From contig CM075652.1 of assembly GCA_037953625.1 (NCBI GenBank), forward strand, positions 77,157,501 to 77,221,500: a stretch of DNA of 64,000 bases, written 5' to 3'. A model generated the notes under the pieces. The model saw nothing but the letters and a program-made list of their open reading frames with translations, did no database searches and was not told the origin of the DNA. The stretch comes from Crotalaria pallida. Lineage: Eukaryota; Streptophyta; Magnoliopsida; Fabales; Fabaceae. Positions 10,750 through 21,945 of this stretch are shown here, in pieces. The translations under genes and the position numbers were made by a program. Numbering within the stretch: position 1 is the stretch's first letter; each line of letters starts with the position of its first letter.

Positions 10750-13087
10750 TTACTTGGATCCCCCTTCTCTCTCCTCCTCCATCGCCCACCTCCTTCCTCT
10801 CCGGCCGCCACCGCCGTGAGCCGTGGCTACCACCACTGTGAACATCCCTATCTCTCTCTTCCTTCCCTTGGCCTTTCTCTCTCCTTCCCCTTTGTCCGAG
10901 CTTTCTCTCTCTCCACGGATCTCACCGACGCCGTTACCGACCCGTGATCGCACCGGGCTTGTGTCGGGTGCCCCGAAGCTCGAAGCTCTTGTCTTGGCCC
11001 AGCCCGTAGTCGTTCTCGCCACCGGCGTCGATCGCCGTCGACCCGTTCATCACCCCGGACCACTAAAGCTTCGCGGACCGTTTCTCCCTCCCCGGAGTTG
11101 AGGTTATCTTTTACACTTGTCAACCGAGGTAAGACGGGTAGCGTTACCTTTACTTAGAAAGTAAATTCTAGGATGCTATAGTGGTAGCTAAGAATAGGGT
11201 AATTAAAAAGTATGTTAATGAACCTTAGGGTAGTCCCCGCTAATATAAATGAAGTAAATAAAATTGTTAATAGAAACCATACCTTAGGGAATAAAAGGCA
11301 TATACTTAGAATAAGGTCCGGGATGAACAAGTGTATTTAGGATATTAATTCGGTTAACATTGGATGAAAATATAAGAAAATATAGAATATAACCAAAGGG
11401 AAAAGTTAGGAAAAACTAATTAAGAGTGAGTGTAAAAGTATAGAGAGTAATTGAATAGGCAAGAAGAGTAAAATAAATAAACTAAAAGTGAGATAAAAGA
11501 AGAGTTTAAATGCGAAGGCAATAGGTATGTGCGAAGTAGAATTAGTTAATAGATGTTGGGATTAGAAAAATAGAAACGAGATAATAAGCTAAATTTCAAG
11601 TATAAATAGGAAACCCGTAAAAGAAATTAGCAAAAAGATAATAAGACGAGAGAGAGGTCGATATTAGGGAAGTTAAATAAAATGGCATGATAAAATAGGG
11701 AAACTAAGTTGAATTTATAGGATAGTTAAATAAAATGGAGTTAATGAAATAAGAATAATAAGTTAAGTAATAATGTGAGCTAATAGAGTAGTTAAATAAA
11801 CGGGAGTTAATGAAATAGAAACAATAAGTTATGTAATAGTATGAGATAAAGGAAACAAAGGAATAACTAAGAATTAATAACGAGAACTAAAATATAATAT
11901 ACATAACCAAGTTAAGTAGAGTTGGATAAAAGCGAGGGTAATTAGCAATAAGAAAAAGAATAAAGTAGAAAATGTAGGAAAATGTGATAAGTCAAATGAA
12001 AATGTAAATTAAAAGATTGAGATAGGCATAAAAGAATTACTTAAATTATAAAAAGAGAAAAGTTAAATAATTTAAAAAGAAAAGTAAGCGGCTGATGGTC
12101 TTTTGGCCTCAGTCATAATAAATGAACACGGCTGATGATCTTTTGGACTCAGTCATAATAAAGGAAATGGCTGATGGTCTTTTGGACTCAGTCATAATAA
12201 AGGAAAAACGGCTGATGGTCTTTTGGACTCTGTCATAATAAAGGAAAAACGGCTTATGGTCTTTTGGACTCAGTCATAATAAAAGGTAACGGCTGATGGT
12301 CTTTTGGACTCAGTCATAATAAAGACAAGTGGCTGATGGTCTGTTGGACTCAGTCATAAGGAAAAAGGAAAAGATAAAGAAAAGAAAAAGAAAAATAAAA
12401 GGAAGAGAAGAAGAAAAAGGAAAAGAAAAGAGAACTAAGAATGGAAATAAAAGAATGAATGAGATAAACTGAATAGCGATTTATGAATGAAAAGAAACGA
12501 ATAGTGGGCAAAAGTGGAATGAAATGCGAGAACTTAAAAGAGAATTAAAAATTAAAAGAATGGGAGAATAAGAGAAGAACTAAAAGAAATTAAAGATATG
12601 GATATTTATGAATAATTTATGTTAATAATAATAATGTAGGCTTAGTTTATTACTATGTCTTCTTATAGGATTTATCTTTCTAAGTTCTGTGTAATGCTAC
12701 CCTTCTTGCTATATTTTTTTACAGGTACAGAAGTGGAGCTTACACGAATCATGGCCGAGCAGGAACACATTCCATCACGTGGAATGTACATTTATTATGA
12801 GAGGACCGTTACTTTATAATTTATAATATGTTGTAGTTGTATTGCCCTGAAGCTTGTATTAACTGGGCGTAAGGTTTGAAATGGCTGTAGAACTATTATG
12901 TTTTATGTTTTTAAATATTTCTGGACTGACAGGTTTAAAGAAGAAAATTTTTGGGAAGTCCGAAAAACAGAGGAAACTCTGCCGGATTTTCGTGAAACCT
13001 TTTATAAGAAATCAGGTTTTAAAATGAATTTTCTAGCACCAATTTTAATAAAACTTTAAATTAACTAATTAAAGTGAGGATGTTACA
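10061..13087 (+). repeat. 3' LTR of the chromovirus (3,027 bp)
   Basis: It starts TGTAACATCCCGAAATTT right after the polypurine tract and ends GAGGATGTTACA. It shows the same arrangement as the other long LTRs here: TATAAA at 10255-10260, a GC-rich pyrimidine-rich leader (about 10560-11128) ending CCGAG|GTAAGA, a 1.6-kb AT-rich region with tandem repeats (12090-12360), then TTTTTTTACAG|GTACAG at 12724/12725. The second exon shares GGCCGAGCAGGA with the nested element's LTR. Open frames at 10307-10819 and neighbours are low-complexity pyrimidine-tract readings. Confidence 0.9.
12090..12360 (+). repeat. Tandem repeat in the chromovirus LTR, seven units
   Basis: Seven units of about 39-41 bp share GGCTGATGGTCTTTTGGACT followed by CAGTCATAATAAAG. 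In most units GGCTGA can pair with TCAGTC (one G-T pair), and GTC with GAC inside it, leaving a TTTTG loop. The array lies in the predicted LTR intron, in the same place as the hairpin arrays of the other long LTRs. Confidence 0.9.
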
Positions 13088-13099
13088 CTGACACTTTCT

Positions 13100-13130
13100 T
13101 ATTCACTGGTTGTCGACACGTCAGCTAGTA
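13100..13130 (-). promoter_or_regulatory. Possible caulimovirid promoter remnant
   Basis: Downstream of the decayed inclusion-body gene on the minus strand lies CTGACGTGTCGACAACC, containing a TGACG core as in as-1 elements of pararetroviral promoters. In caulimoviruses the main promoter follows this gene. The region is cut by the chromovirus LTR at 13087, so only a fragment remains. Confidence 0.3.
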
Positions 13131-13213
13131 TTTTTTTATTCATGAGCAATCGTGTCCATCCATTCCATTTAATCTTTTACATAGTGCCTTTTTGAATTCT
13201 TGATCGACTTTTT

Positions 13214-14452
13214 CTATTGGGCCTCAATCTTTGCTATTGGGCTTTCGAATGTTGCGATTATTTTGATATCTTCTTCTATTGCTGGTTTTTTGTTGACAGT
13301 ATATAAAACCATGTTGGGGTTTTTGTATAGAACTTTGAAAGTTTTTAGTTCTCCACCAAGGCGAAGTGTTCCATAATATAGTCCTGTGTCTGATTCTAAA
13401 GTGTGGGCTTCTGTATAACTTTCCTTTTCAGCAAGTTCCATTCGAGCATAGTCTCCACTGGATATTCCAACTTTGACTAGACTGAATGATTCAAATTCAA
13501 CTTCGTCTTCTTATCCATATTTTGGATAGCTTGAAATGAAATTGAGGAATATTTCTCGGCCATTTGCTACTCTGTTGTTGAAACTTCTAACAATATTTCT
13601 GAAGTTCTGAAGAAATAATCCTAATTCTTCCATTTCCTTTTCTTTGAGGTTTTGTAAATACACTGATTCAATTAATCCACATTGGAAAAAATCGAAAGCT
13701 AATTCTTTATTGACCCCTGGTATGGTGATAACCTTTGGTCTGATACTTCTTTTTCTTGGATAGAATCCTTCTGCAGTCATTTATTCTTTATAGTTTGTGG
13801 GTAGGTTCCATATTCTATGAAATTTTATGAGGTCTAATGGTGTTGCTTTTTGTGTTGCTATTCTTATTTTTTCAATGGAACTCATTGGAATTTTTCCAGG
13901 AAGGATAGTTCCTCTGAATTTTTATTGAATAATGTTATTAGTAGCAGTTATTTCTTTGTAAGCATTTTTTAATGCATATTCTGCTTGTTCTTTTGTTTCA
14001 TAGCCCTTGAAAGCATATGGCTTTCCTTGAGTGTGGGATTTTACAATTTCCCAATTTGAATATACGCCTTTGAATGGGCCATCATATATTACATAGTGTT
14101 TCTTTTCTGCTTTTTCTTGCGGAACTTCCATGGCTTTTTCTTCTTGGATCGTTTTTTGTTCTTCAGAAAAAGTAAATTTTTTACCTGTTAGGGTGAAAAT
14201 TATTGTGATCATCTCCTCCCTCTCCTGCCCAAGAGTTTTGATTGATTCTTCTGTTTTAAGAATCTGCTCTTCTTTCTGTTTTAGTTGATTATGCAATTGT
14301 TTCACGATGCTTTCCATTCTCGTGTGAGAGTGTCTGCAAATACGTTTCTTTCTGGCTTGATATATTTGATGTAAGGATTGAATTGGTGAAGCTTTAATTG
14401 CCACCTGATTAATCTTCCTTTCTTGTAATCGGCTTGAAGTTTGTATCTCCAA
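13214..14452 (-). pseudogene. Endogenous caulimovirid inclusion-body/transactivator-like gene, decayed
   Basis: A minus-strand frame with a coiled-coil-like N-terminal part and then a viroplasmin-type domain (short motif YDGPFKGVYSNW, Cauli_VI/RNase H1-N type fold). It follows the RT gene, as in caulimovirid genomes that have an ORF VI. The same frame continues after in-frame TAA stops at 13922-13924, 13781-13783 and 13511-13513, ending at a TAG at 13214-13216. It overlaps the end of the RT/RNase H frame by about 150 bp, as neighbouring ORFs in these viruses can. The stops show it is dead. This is an old integrated copy of a plant pararetrovirus, not an active virus. Confidence 0.75.
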
Positions 14453-15372
14453 AAACCTGTTAAATATTGCAAATCAGTTCGCAATTCGAATCTTGTAGAT
14501 AGAAGTTCAATCTTCCATTTTTCCAAGATTCTTAAGCAAGCCAACGTTTCTTTTTCTGCTATGGTGTATCGTGTTTCAGCATCTGTGAAGGTGCCTAATA
14601 CATATCGACATAGCTTTCTTTCGAATTTCTCCGTATGGAGACTTCTTATATCCTTCTTATCATAGTTTTCATGATTACCATATTCGTCTAGTTGTAGAAG
14701 CTTTTTCCCATTAGGAATAGCTGTCATACATCCAGCCCATACGGTTTCTGAGGCGTCAGTCTCTATAATCAAAAAATCTTTTTCTGCAGGATTATAGAGC
14801 TCTGGCAAAAACTTTGTTTTTTCTTTAATAGTTTTTACTATTTTTGTGTCTTCTAAGGTCCATTTCCAAGGAACCTTTTCAAAAAATTTCTTTTGTAAAA
14901 TTTTTCGTTCTTGTGATAAATTTTTAAAAAATCCTTGATTAGCAACATAATTCAAACATCCTAAAAATCTTTGAATTTGTTTTTGATCTTGTAATTCGTC
15001 AGGAAATTGATAAATTTTTTCTGCAACATGTGGTGATAAATTTAGAGTGCCATTTTTTTCGATCCTTAGACCTAGGTACTCCACCTCTTGTTGTATCAAT
15101 TTAGATTTCTTTTTTGAAATAACAATCCATTTTTCTTTGATTCAGCCTAGTACTTCAAAACATGCTGAAATATGTTCCTCTTTTTCACCCTTAGTAAAGA
15201 TAATTATGTCATCAATATATGCAGGACATATTTGTTCTAACCCTTGTAAGGAGTTATTCATAAATCTCTGATATATTGATGGTGCTTGTTTTAGTCCAAA
15301 AGGTAAAACATTCCATTCGAAATGCTTTTGTGGGGGACATGAAAAGGCAGTTAAAGGTTTTGTGGGGGACAT
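14302..15372 (-). pseudogene. Endogenous caulimovirid reverse transcriptase-RNase H, truncated and interrupted
   Basis: The frame contains the RT core (NVLPFGLKQAPS, then YIDD, then FLGCLNYVA) and the pararetroviral RNase H (ETDAS, then EKETLACL). It lacks the N-terminal third of RT and the whole protease/coat region. An in-frame TGA lies at 15142-15144, between the YIDD part and the RNase H connection. The 5' truncation coincides with a small duplication of TGTCCCCCACAAAA (about 15331-15372) and the Harbinger-like insertion. The RNase H style and the following inclusion-body gene separate it from Ty3/gypsy elements. It could belong to any ORF VI-bearing caulimovirid genus; I cannot decide which. 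Confidence 0.8.
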
Positions 15373-15386
15373 TCCATTTCAGTTAA

Positions 15387-16186
15387 TTTCCGACTCTAAA
15401 TCGTTGGAATAATTATTCCGACATGCTTAAATCGAAAAAAATTAATTAAAATCCCGACTTGTCTAAGTCAGAAACCTTTTCGACTTGACATAATCGGAAA
15501 TTAATTCTAATATTAGAAATGAACTTTCCGACTTTCCATAGTCGGAAATGATTTTAATACTATAATGTGCCAACATTTCTACCGATGAATATTCAAACTA
15601 AATATTTTGCAGAAAGTGTGGGCCACACACAAACATTGGTAGAATAGAATTCAGACACAAAACTAACTCTAGTCAAAAACCATTTGGCAGAGACAAAATC
15701 TGATTAACAGTAAACATAGAAGAAAAGAAAGGGAAAAAATAGTGTTATCAACATACTACACTGCAACATGCTACGGGCAATATTGGTCCGTTTGGATTGC
15801 TTCACATGAAGCTGGTCGAAGGGCTCAAAACTTTAAAACTGAAATGGATTATATTATACTGTATATATTTGTTTGTCTATTTCTGGTTCTCAAATCTAGA
15901 ATAGTCCACTACTTACTAGAGGGTCCCCACATGGTAGATTCTGCCAATATTGTCCCCAGGCCTTACATTGAGAATGAGTGAATGACCCGCATTATACAAT
16001 TCTGCCAATCATTTCCGACTATGGAAAGTCGAAAAGTTCATTTCTAATATTAGAATTAATTTTCGACTATGTCAAGTCGGAAACGTCGGAAAGGTTTTCG
16101 ACTTAGACAAATCATATTTTTAATTAATTTTTTTTTTTCGATTTAAGCATGTCGGAATAATTATTCCGACGATTTAGAGTCGGAAA
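15387..16186. mobile_element. Harbinger-like non-autonomous element with ~170-bp inverted repeats
   Basis: Left TTTCCGACTCTAAATCG and right CGATTTAGAGTCGGAAA are inverted copies, and the match continues with small differences for about 170 bp on each side (15387-15555 against 16015-16186). A TAA triplet flanks both ends (15384-15386 and 16187-16189), as for PIF/Harbinger elements. The 450-bp centre has no transposase. The inverted arms would form a long hairpin. Superfamily assignment rests on the 3-bp duplication only. Confidence 0.7.
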
Positions 16187-16375
16187 TAAAAAAAATATTC
16201 AAGGTCATAATAGTCCATTAAAAAGTGGAATAGGGGCCAAAAAGTCGGTAATGGGGTTCAAAAAGAAAAACTCTTTTTTATTTCTTTTTCTGGTCTGGTC
16301 ATAAATTTTTTGTTTATTCTTTTTAACTTGTATCCTAATTCTTGGCTGAATTTTTTTGTTTGCAGTTTGCATGCT

Positions 16376-16501
16376 ATGGATTCTAGTGTTGGTGATTGTG
16401 AGATTATGGAAACCTCAGCATAGGGCACCCAAAACCAAAACCCTCCAAACAACATTGGGGATGTAAAAGGGAAAGAGAAATAGGATACTGAGGTTGCTTT
16501 T
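16376..16501 (+). pseudogene. hAT transposase gene, N-terminal exon (split by Tat insertion)
   Basis: After TTTTTTTGTTTGCAG (an acceptor) a frame starts ATGGATTCTAGTGTTGG. It runs with two in-frame TAG stops to the CTTTT duplicated by the Tat insertion and continues without frame change at 36520 (GAACCTGCACCTAACATGG). It is the start of the hAT gene whose other parts are at 36515-37214 and 40780-42062. Confidence 0.65.
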
Positions 16502-17082
16502 TGTAGTGGACCTATAGTAGACCGAGTGCTTCCCGACCAAAGCCACCTTGGTCCGACCAGTTATACACTGGAACAAGGCATGCGGTCGGAAAGTTACACT
16601 GAGCAAATTGGGTTTCTTCAGAGAGGTTGCGTGCTAAGGAGATTAATCCCGAGCGCAGGATCTTCATCCTTATCTTTATCGATCACAGTCTCATCAAAGC
16701 CTAACTACCTCTCCTAGATTCCCACGACTCTTGGTTAGATAAAGACAGTATTGGATTAAGTCTACCATCTACGGGGTTTATGGATATGATCTTATCATAT
16801 CCTCTACGAATCCTACTTGAATTCTTCTACTCCAGAAGGCTCATCAGAATGGCCCATGACACACAGGTAATCCCCTATAAGAACCACCATGCTATAGGGG
16901 CTAAGGTACGTCTTCACATCCCTAAGTTGACACTGACACACACGATTGTTGACTAGGGAGAACCTGTATATCCCTACTGGATACGCAGAAATCCTAAAAA
17001 GTCCTACATTAATCTCTTGATTAGAATCATTCTTCGGGGCTGTTCTATAGCTTCAAGGCTGATTCTAGTTAAGGACACGACA
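16502..17082 (+). repeat. 5' LTR of Tat element 2
   Basis: It starts TGTAGTGGACCTATAG and ends TAGTTAAGGACACGACA, directly before the PBS. A CCTATAAGAACC near 16875 may be the TATA region. About eight single-base differences separate it from the 3' LTR. Confidence 0.95.
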
Positions 17083-17083
17083 T

Positions 17084-17101
17084 TGGCGCCGTCTGTGGGG
17101 A
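17084..17101 (+). promoter_or_regulatory. Primer-binding site of Tat element 2
   Basis: TGGCGCCGTCTGTGGGGA lies one base after the LTR. TGGCGCCGT matches the acceptor end of plant aspartate tRNA as used by Tat-lineage elements, with mismatches in the middle. The exact tRNA is uncertain. Confidence 0.7.
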
Positions 17102-17130
17102 CTGAATAACATATCATTCCCACCACCACC

Positions 17131-20100
17131 ATGGTCACCACCAGAAGTCAAGTTGGTGATCTTTGCGATCACATTGCCCGCACTCGTGGCAGACCTAGGA
17201 ACGCTAACAACAACGATCCACAACCGCAATCTATGGGTGACTTGCGTGATATTCTCAATCAGAATCGCGAAAATAACTTGCAACCGCCACGCACGTCTCA
17301 TTCCGGGGCAGGCAACAATTCGCAGCCACCAAACAATTCACGAAGTCTGCCACCCCCAAATCGTAGCCAAAATCATAGTGGAAATCACGCCACCACCCAT
17401 TCCCAAACACCCCAATCTCCTCATCCAAGAGCTGGGAGCAATCCCCAACACATACAAGCCTTACGAACAATATTACCCCCACCTCCTCCTCCACCCCCTC
17501 CTACACCACCGCCCTCCACCCATGGAGATTCGAGTAGTACAGCCCCAACAACCCGTAATACAGCCAGATCTACTGGAACCCGAGCACATCATGGTAGAAA
17601 TACCCGCCAAACCCCTAACTCACCTGTCCAACCCAACCCTGACCATATAAGCATAACCCCTAGAACTAGGTTAAACCCTGGAAGAACCGCCCATGGTAAT
17701 TCCCGCCATAGCCATTCCACTAGTAGATCTTATGCCACATCTGCATCAGCTCGTGCTCGTGAGTAAGAGATGATTAACATACTCAATAGAAAAACAACTC
17801 TAATTGAGCAGCAAGGCCAAGCAATCGCCGACCTTCAACAACAAGCAATGGCAAGGATCGCTCAAAACCAACCAGCTGCCATGCACCCTCATAACCAAGT
17901 AACCCAAACTTCAAATCCTCAGCCTCTCCCCGTGTTGCAACTTCCGCCACCTCAAAATTACCATGGCAACCCTGTTGTAAATTTCGATCAGGATGATTTC
18001 CACCCTGGCCATCCATTTACCCCATATATCATGGACTTTGAAACCCCTCAGGGATACTTAGGTCCATCCAATGTACCACATTATAACGGCCTGACTGACC
18101 CAGTTGACCATATAGTTTCTTACGAGGGCGCTATGAATTATTATGGAGGTGGCGATCGGATGAAATGCCGAGCTTTTTCCATGACCCTTGAACCCCCGGT
18201 ACTACGCTGGTATTCGTCTCTCCCTCGGCACTCCATCAATTCTTGGGAAGAGATGAAACATGTTTTTCTAAACAGATACACAGCCAGCTGCATCCAGCCT
18301 AAGTCCGACCACACCCTGGCTGCAGTCACACAAAAGCAAGACGAACCATTGAAGGATTACTTGTCACGCTTCCATACGGAAGCTAGTTCTGTTCCCCGAC
18401 TGGAACCCGGCGTGGCAGTGTTGTTATTTACGCAAGGTTTGCAGCCGGGGGATTTCAGAAAATCACTGATTGGGAAACCTCCAAAGGATATGGCCGAGTT
18501 GAGACAAAGGTCAAATAAATTTATCAACTTGGAGGAATTCCACAAAGGACAAAAATTCAGAGACGATAGGCAACGAGCAGACCCCCAGGGTCAAAACAAA
18601 CAAAAACGTGACGAACGTTTTGGTGGAAGACAGGACAGGAATGATCGGGACCGAAGGATACCTCCAAGGAATAAATTTCAGGAATACACGCCTTTAACTA
18701 TTCCAAGGAGTCAAATCCTTGGGGAAACAATGCAGACTGACTTACGGTCCGCCCAAAGACCTCCGTCTTTAAGAAAGGGCGCACAACGTGATAGGTCAAA
18801 ATATTGTGACTTTCACAAAGGATATGGGCACACGACCGACGAGTGCATTTGGTTGAGAGATTTAATTGAAGAAATGATCAGAGATGGTAAGCTGCAACAG
18901 TATATCAGAGATGCAGAGGGGTGGAGAGGTAGGAACAGATCCCCTTCACCAGTAAAGTCCAAACGCCAAAGAAGTAAGTCGCCAGATGACAGAAATGCAG
19001 GGAGACAAAGAACAGACCCTACCCCGATCGCTGACACCAATCCAACAAACAACGAATTTCTAGTTAACACTATTGCCGGAGGATTCGCCGGGGGAGGGGA
19101 GCAAAAAGCCGACAGGAAGAAGTACATTAACCAAATTCTGGCCGTAAGTCAGAAACCCATTTGCAAAAGGTCAACGAAAAACATTCCCATCATTTTCAAC
19201 GATGACGACTTGGACGGAATCCTCCCAGGTCATAATGATCCCATGGTAGTCACTGCCCTTATTGGTAATTACGAGGTAAAACGTGTCTTCATCGATCAAG
19301 GGAGTTCAGCGGACATCATGTTTCTCCCACTGTTCAAAGCTCTCAAACTTAGGGAATGCAATCTTACTCCGTTCGAAGGAGAATTGATCGGTTTTACAGG
19401 AGACACCATCGAGCCCAAAGGATACATACAACTTCCTGTTACCCTCGGACAACAGCCTTCGGCCAGAACTGAGATAATTAAATTCTTGGTAGTTGACTGT
19501 CCAGCAGCTTACAACGCCATCCTCGGAAGAACTTCCTTGCAAGCGTTCGGAGCGATAGTGTCAAAAGTCCATTTAGCTATGAAGTTTGTTGGAACAGATG
19601 ACAAGGTGGTAACAGTCAAGGCCGAGCAGGAGGCAGCACGGAAATGTTACAATGCCAGCTTGGGGAAAGTTAAGAGCAAGGACCAGAACAACTTGGAAAG
19701 AGTCTCCCTCGGAAAAGGTAATATTAATCTGGCAGATCTTGATATGCGGGATGAATCCGACAGAAACAGGCCGAATCCGAATGGGCAATGGGAATTCCTA
19801 ATTTTGTCTGATGATCCCATTAGACAGGTAAAAATCGGTTCTAACCTCCCCACGAATGTTAAAGATGAATTGATCGCTCTGCTGATAGCAAATAAGGATT
19901 TGTTCGCTTGGACCTCGGCCAATATGCCGGGAATCGACCCCAATTTTATCTGTCATAAGTTGAGTATCCTTCCGGGGGCAAAGCCAGTTGCACAACGCAA
20001 GAGAAAAGTTAGTGCCGAAAAGGCCGCAGCCATCGAGGAAAAGGTCGCTGAATTACTCCGAGCTGGTTTCATTCGGGAAATCGACTACACAGACTGGTTA

Positions 20101-21945
20101 GCTAACACCGTCTTGGTCAAAAAGCCCAACAGGAAGTGGAGGATGTGCGTCGACTACACAGACTTGAACAAAGTCTTCCCAAAAGACCAATATCCACTCC
20201 CCGTCATTGACAAGCTCGTCGACAATTCGGCTGGATACAAACTCCTTTCATTCATGGATGCTTACTCTGGTTACAACCAGATACCAATGTTTCCTGCCGA
20301 CCAAGATAAAACCGCATTCATCACCGACAAGGCAACTTACTGTTACAACGTCATGCCTTTCGGATTGAAGAATGCGGGTGCTACTTATCAAAGGATGATG
20401 AACAAGGTTTTTCAAGGCATGATCGACTTAAACATGGAGGTGTATATAGATGATATTATTGCAAAAAGCAGACAGCAAGAAAACCATGCCCAAGACCTCA
20501 AGACAATACTGGACCGAGTAAGAAAGTACTCCATGAGGTTAAATCCTGAAAAGTGCGTGTTTGGAGTCCCTGCCGGATCTTTTCTCGATTTTATGCTAAC
20601 CGAGAGGGGTATTGAAGCTAATCCAGACAAATGTAAAGCAATCCTTGAAATGAGAAGTCCAGCTAGTCTCAAAGAAGTCCAACAGCTCACGGGCCGAGTG
20701 GCAGCCCTCTCCAGATTCCTGTCCCAAGCCGCTCGGAAAGTTTTGCCATGGTACCAGCTCCTTAGGAAAAACAAAGATTTCCTTTGGGACGAGCACTGCG
20801 AGCAAGCTTTTGTTCAATTGAAGAAGTATCTTTCCAGTCCACCAGTCCTTCATAGCCCTCTCTCTGGTGAAAATCTCATTCTATACATGTCGGTTGCGGA
20901 AGCAGCGGTTAGTTCAGTTTTGGTACGAGAGGATTCGGGACTAGAGGCCCCAATTTATTTTGTTAGCCGAGCTCTCCAGGGATCTGAGTTGAGATATCAA
21001 AAGCTTGAGAAACTTGCATACTGTTTGGTCATATCTGCTCGGAGACTGCGACAATACATCCAAGCACATAGAATCGTGGTGAGAACAGCTCAACCTCTTA
21101 GACAAGTCCTTCACCAACCCGATCTAGCAGGCAGAATGGTTTCATGGTCAGTAGAATTGTCGGAATTTGACATCACCTATGAACCGAGGAAGGCGATGAA
21201 ATCTCAAGTTCTTGCTGACTTCGTAACTGAATTCACCGATATTCTCCCGGATACTCCTCAGAAAGTGTGGTCGGTGTATGTAGATGGTTCAAGCAACAGG
21301 AAAGGGGCCGGAGCTGGTGTCATCATCAAAAATCCTGAAGGACTTTGCATGGAGTATTCATTGAAGTTTGAGTTCCAAACCTCAAACAATCAGGCAGAGT
21401 ATGAAGCAGTCCTGGCGGGCCTCAAGATGGTTCATGAGTTTGGAGCGGAACGAGTGTCAGTATTCAGCGACTCTCAATTAGTGGTCTCTCAGATCAAGGG
21501 ACAATACTCGGCAAAGGAACCCATCTTACAGAAATATCTGGAGGAGGTAAAGCGAATTATCTCCAATTTTTCAGAATTTGACATTTCCCATGTCCCGAGA
21601 GATTCAAATTCTCGGGCCGATATTTTATCTAAATTGGCAAGTACTAAGGGGTCGGAAAACAATAAGACGCTGATACAGGAGACCATTCCCCAACCAAGTG
21701 TCATTCTAGCCGTTTCATTATCTCAATCATGGATGGATCCGTTTCTTACCTACTTGCAACATGGTTTCATTCCCCAAGATCAGACAGAGGCTCGAAAATT
21801 GGTTAAGAAGGCAGCTCAATACACAGTTCTAGATGGAGTTCTGTACAAGAGAGGGTTCGGTTCACCCAAGCTTAGATGTGTCAATCCATCCCAAGCTGAG
21901 GAAATCCTTGAAGAGATCCACGGTGGAGTCTGCAGCCATCATATG
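17131..21945 (+). pseudogene. gag-pol: Tat gag-protease-RT-RNase H-aRNase H and integrase N-terminus
   Basis: A Pro/Asn-rich N-terminal frame (17131-17766) ends in one TAA at 17764-17766; the same frame resumes at GAG-ATG and stays open to the nested insertion. Counting from 17770: retrotransposon gag domain about residues 90-250, CDFHKGYGHTTDEC knuckle-like motif near 350, protease DQGSSAD near 509, RT with CVDYTDLNK near 793 and YIDD at 892-895, first RNase H about 985-1110, second (Tat-type) RNase H YVDGSS from 1170 with FSDSQLVVSQIKGQ, and the integrase HH zinc-finger half near 1395. The single stop in gag may be a lesion or suppressed. The last codons before the stop at 21985-21987 lie in inserted LTR sequence. 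Confidence 0.9.

Noticed and set aside
10307..11123. Several overlapping ORFs on both strands in GC- and CT-rich sequence
   Set aside because: Low-complexity pyrimidine tract in the LTR leader; no conserved protein character.
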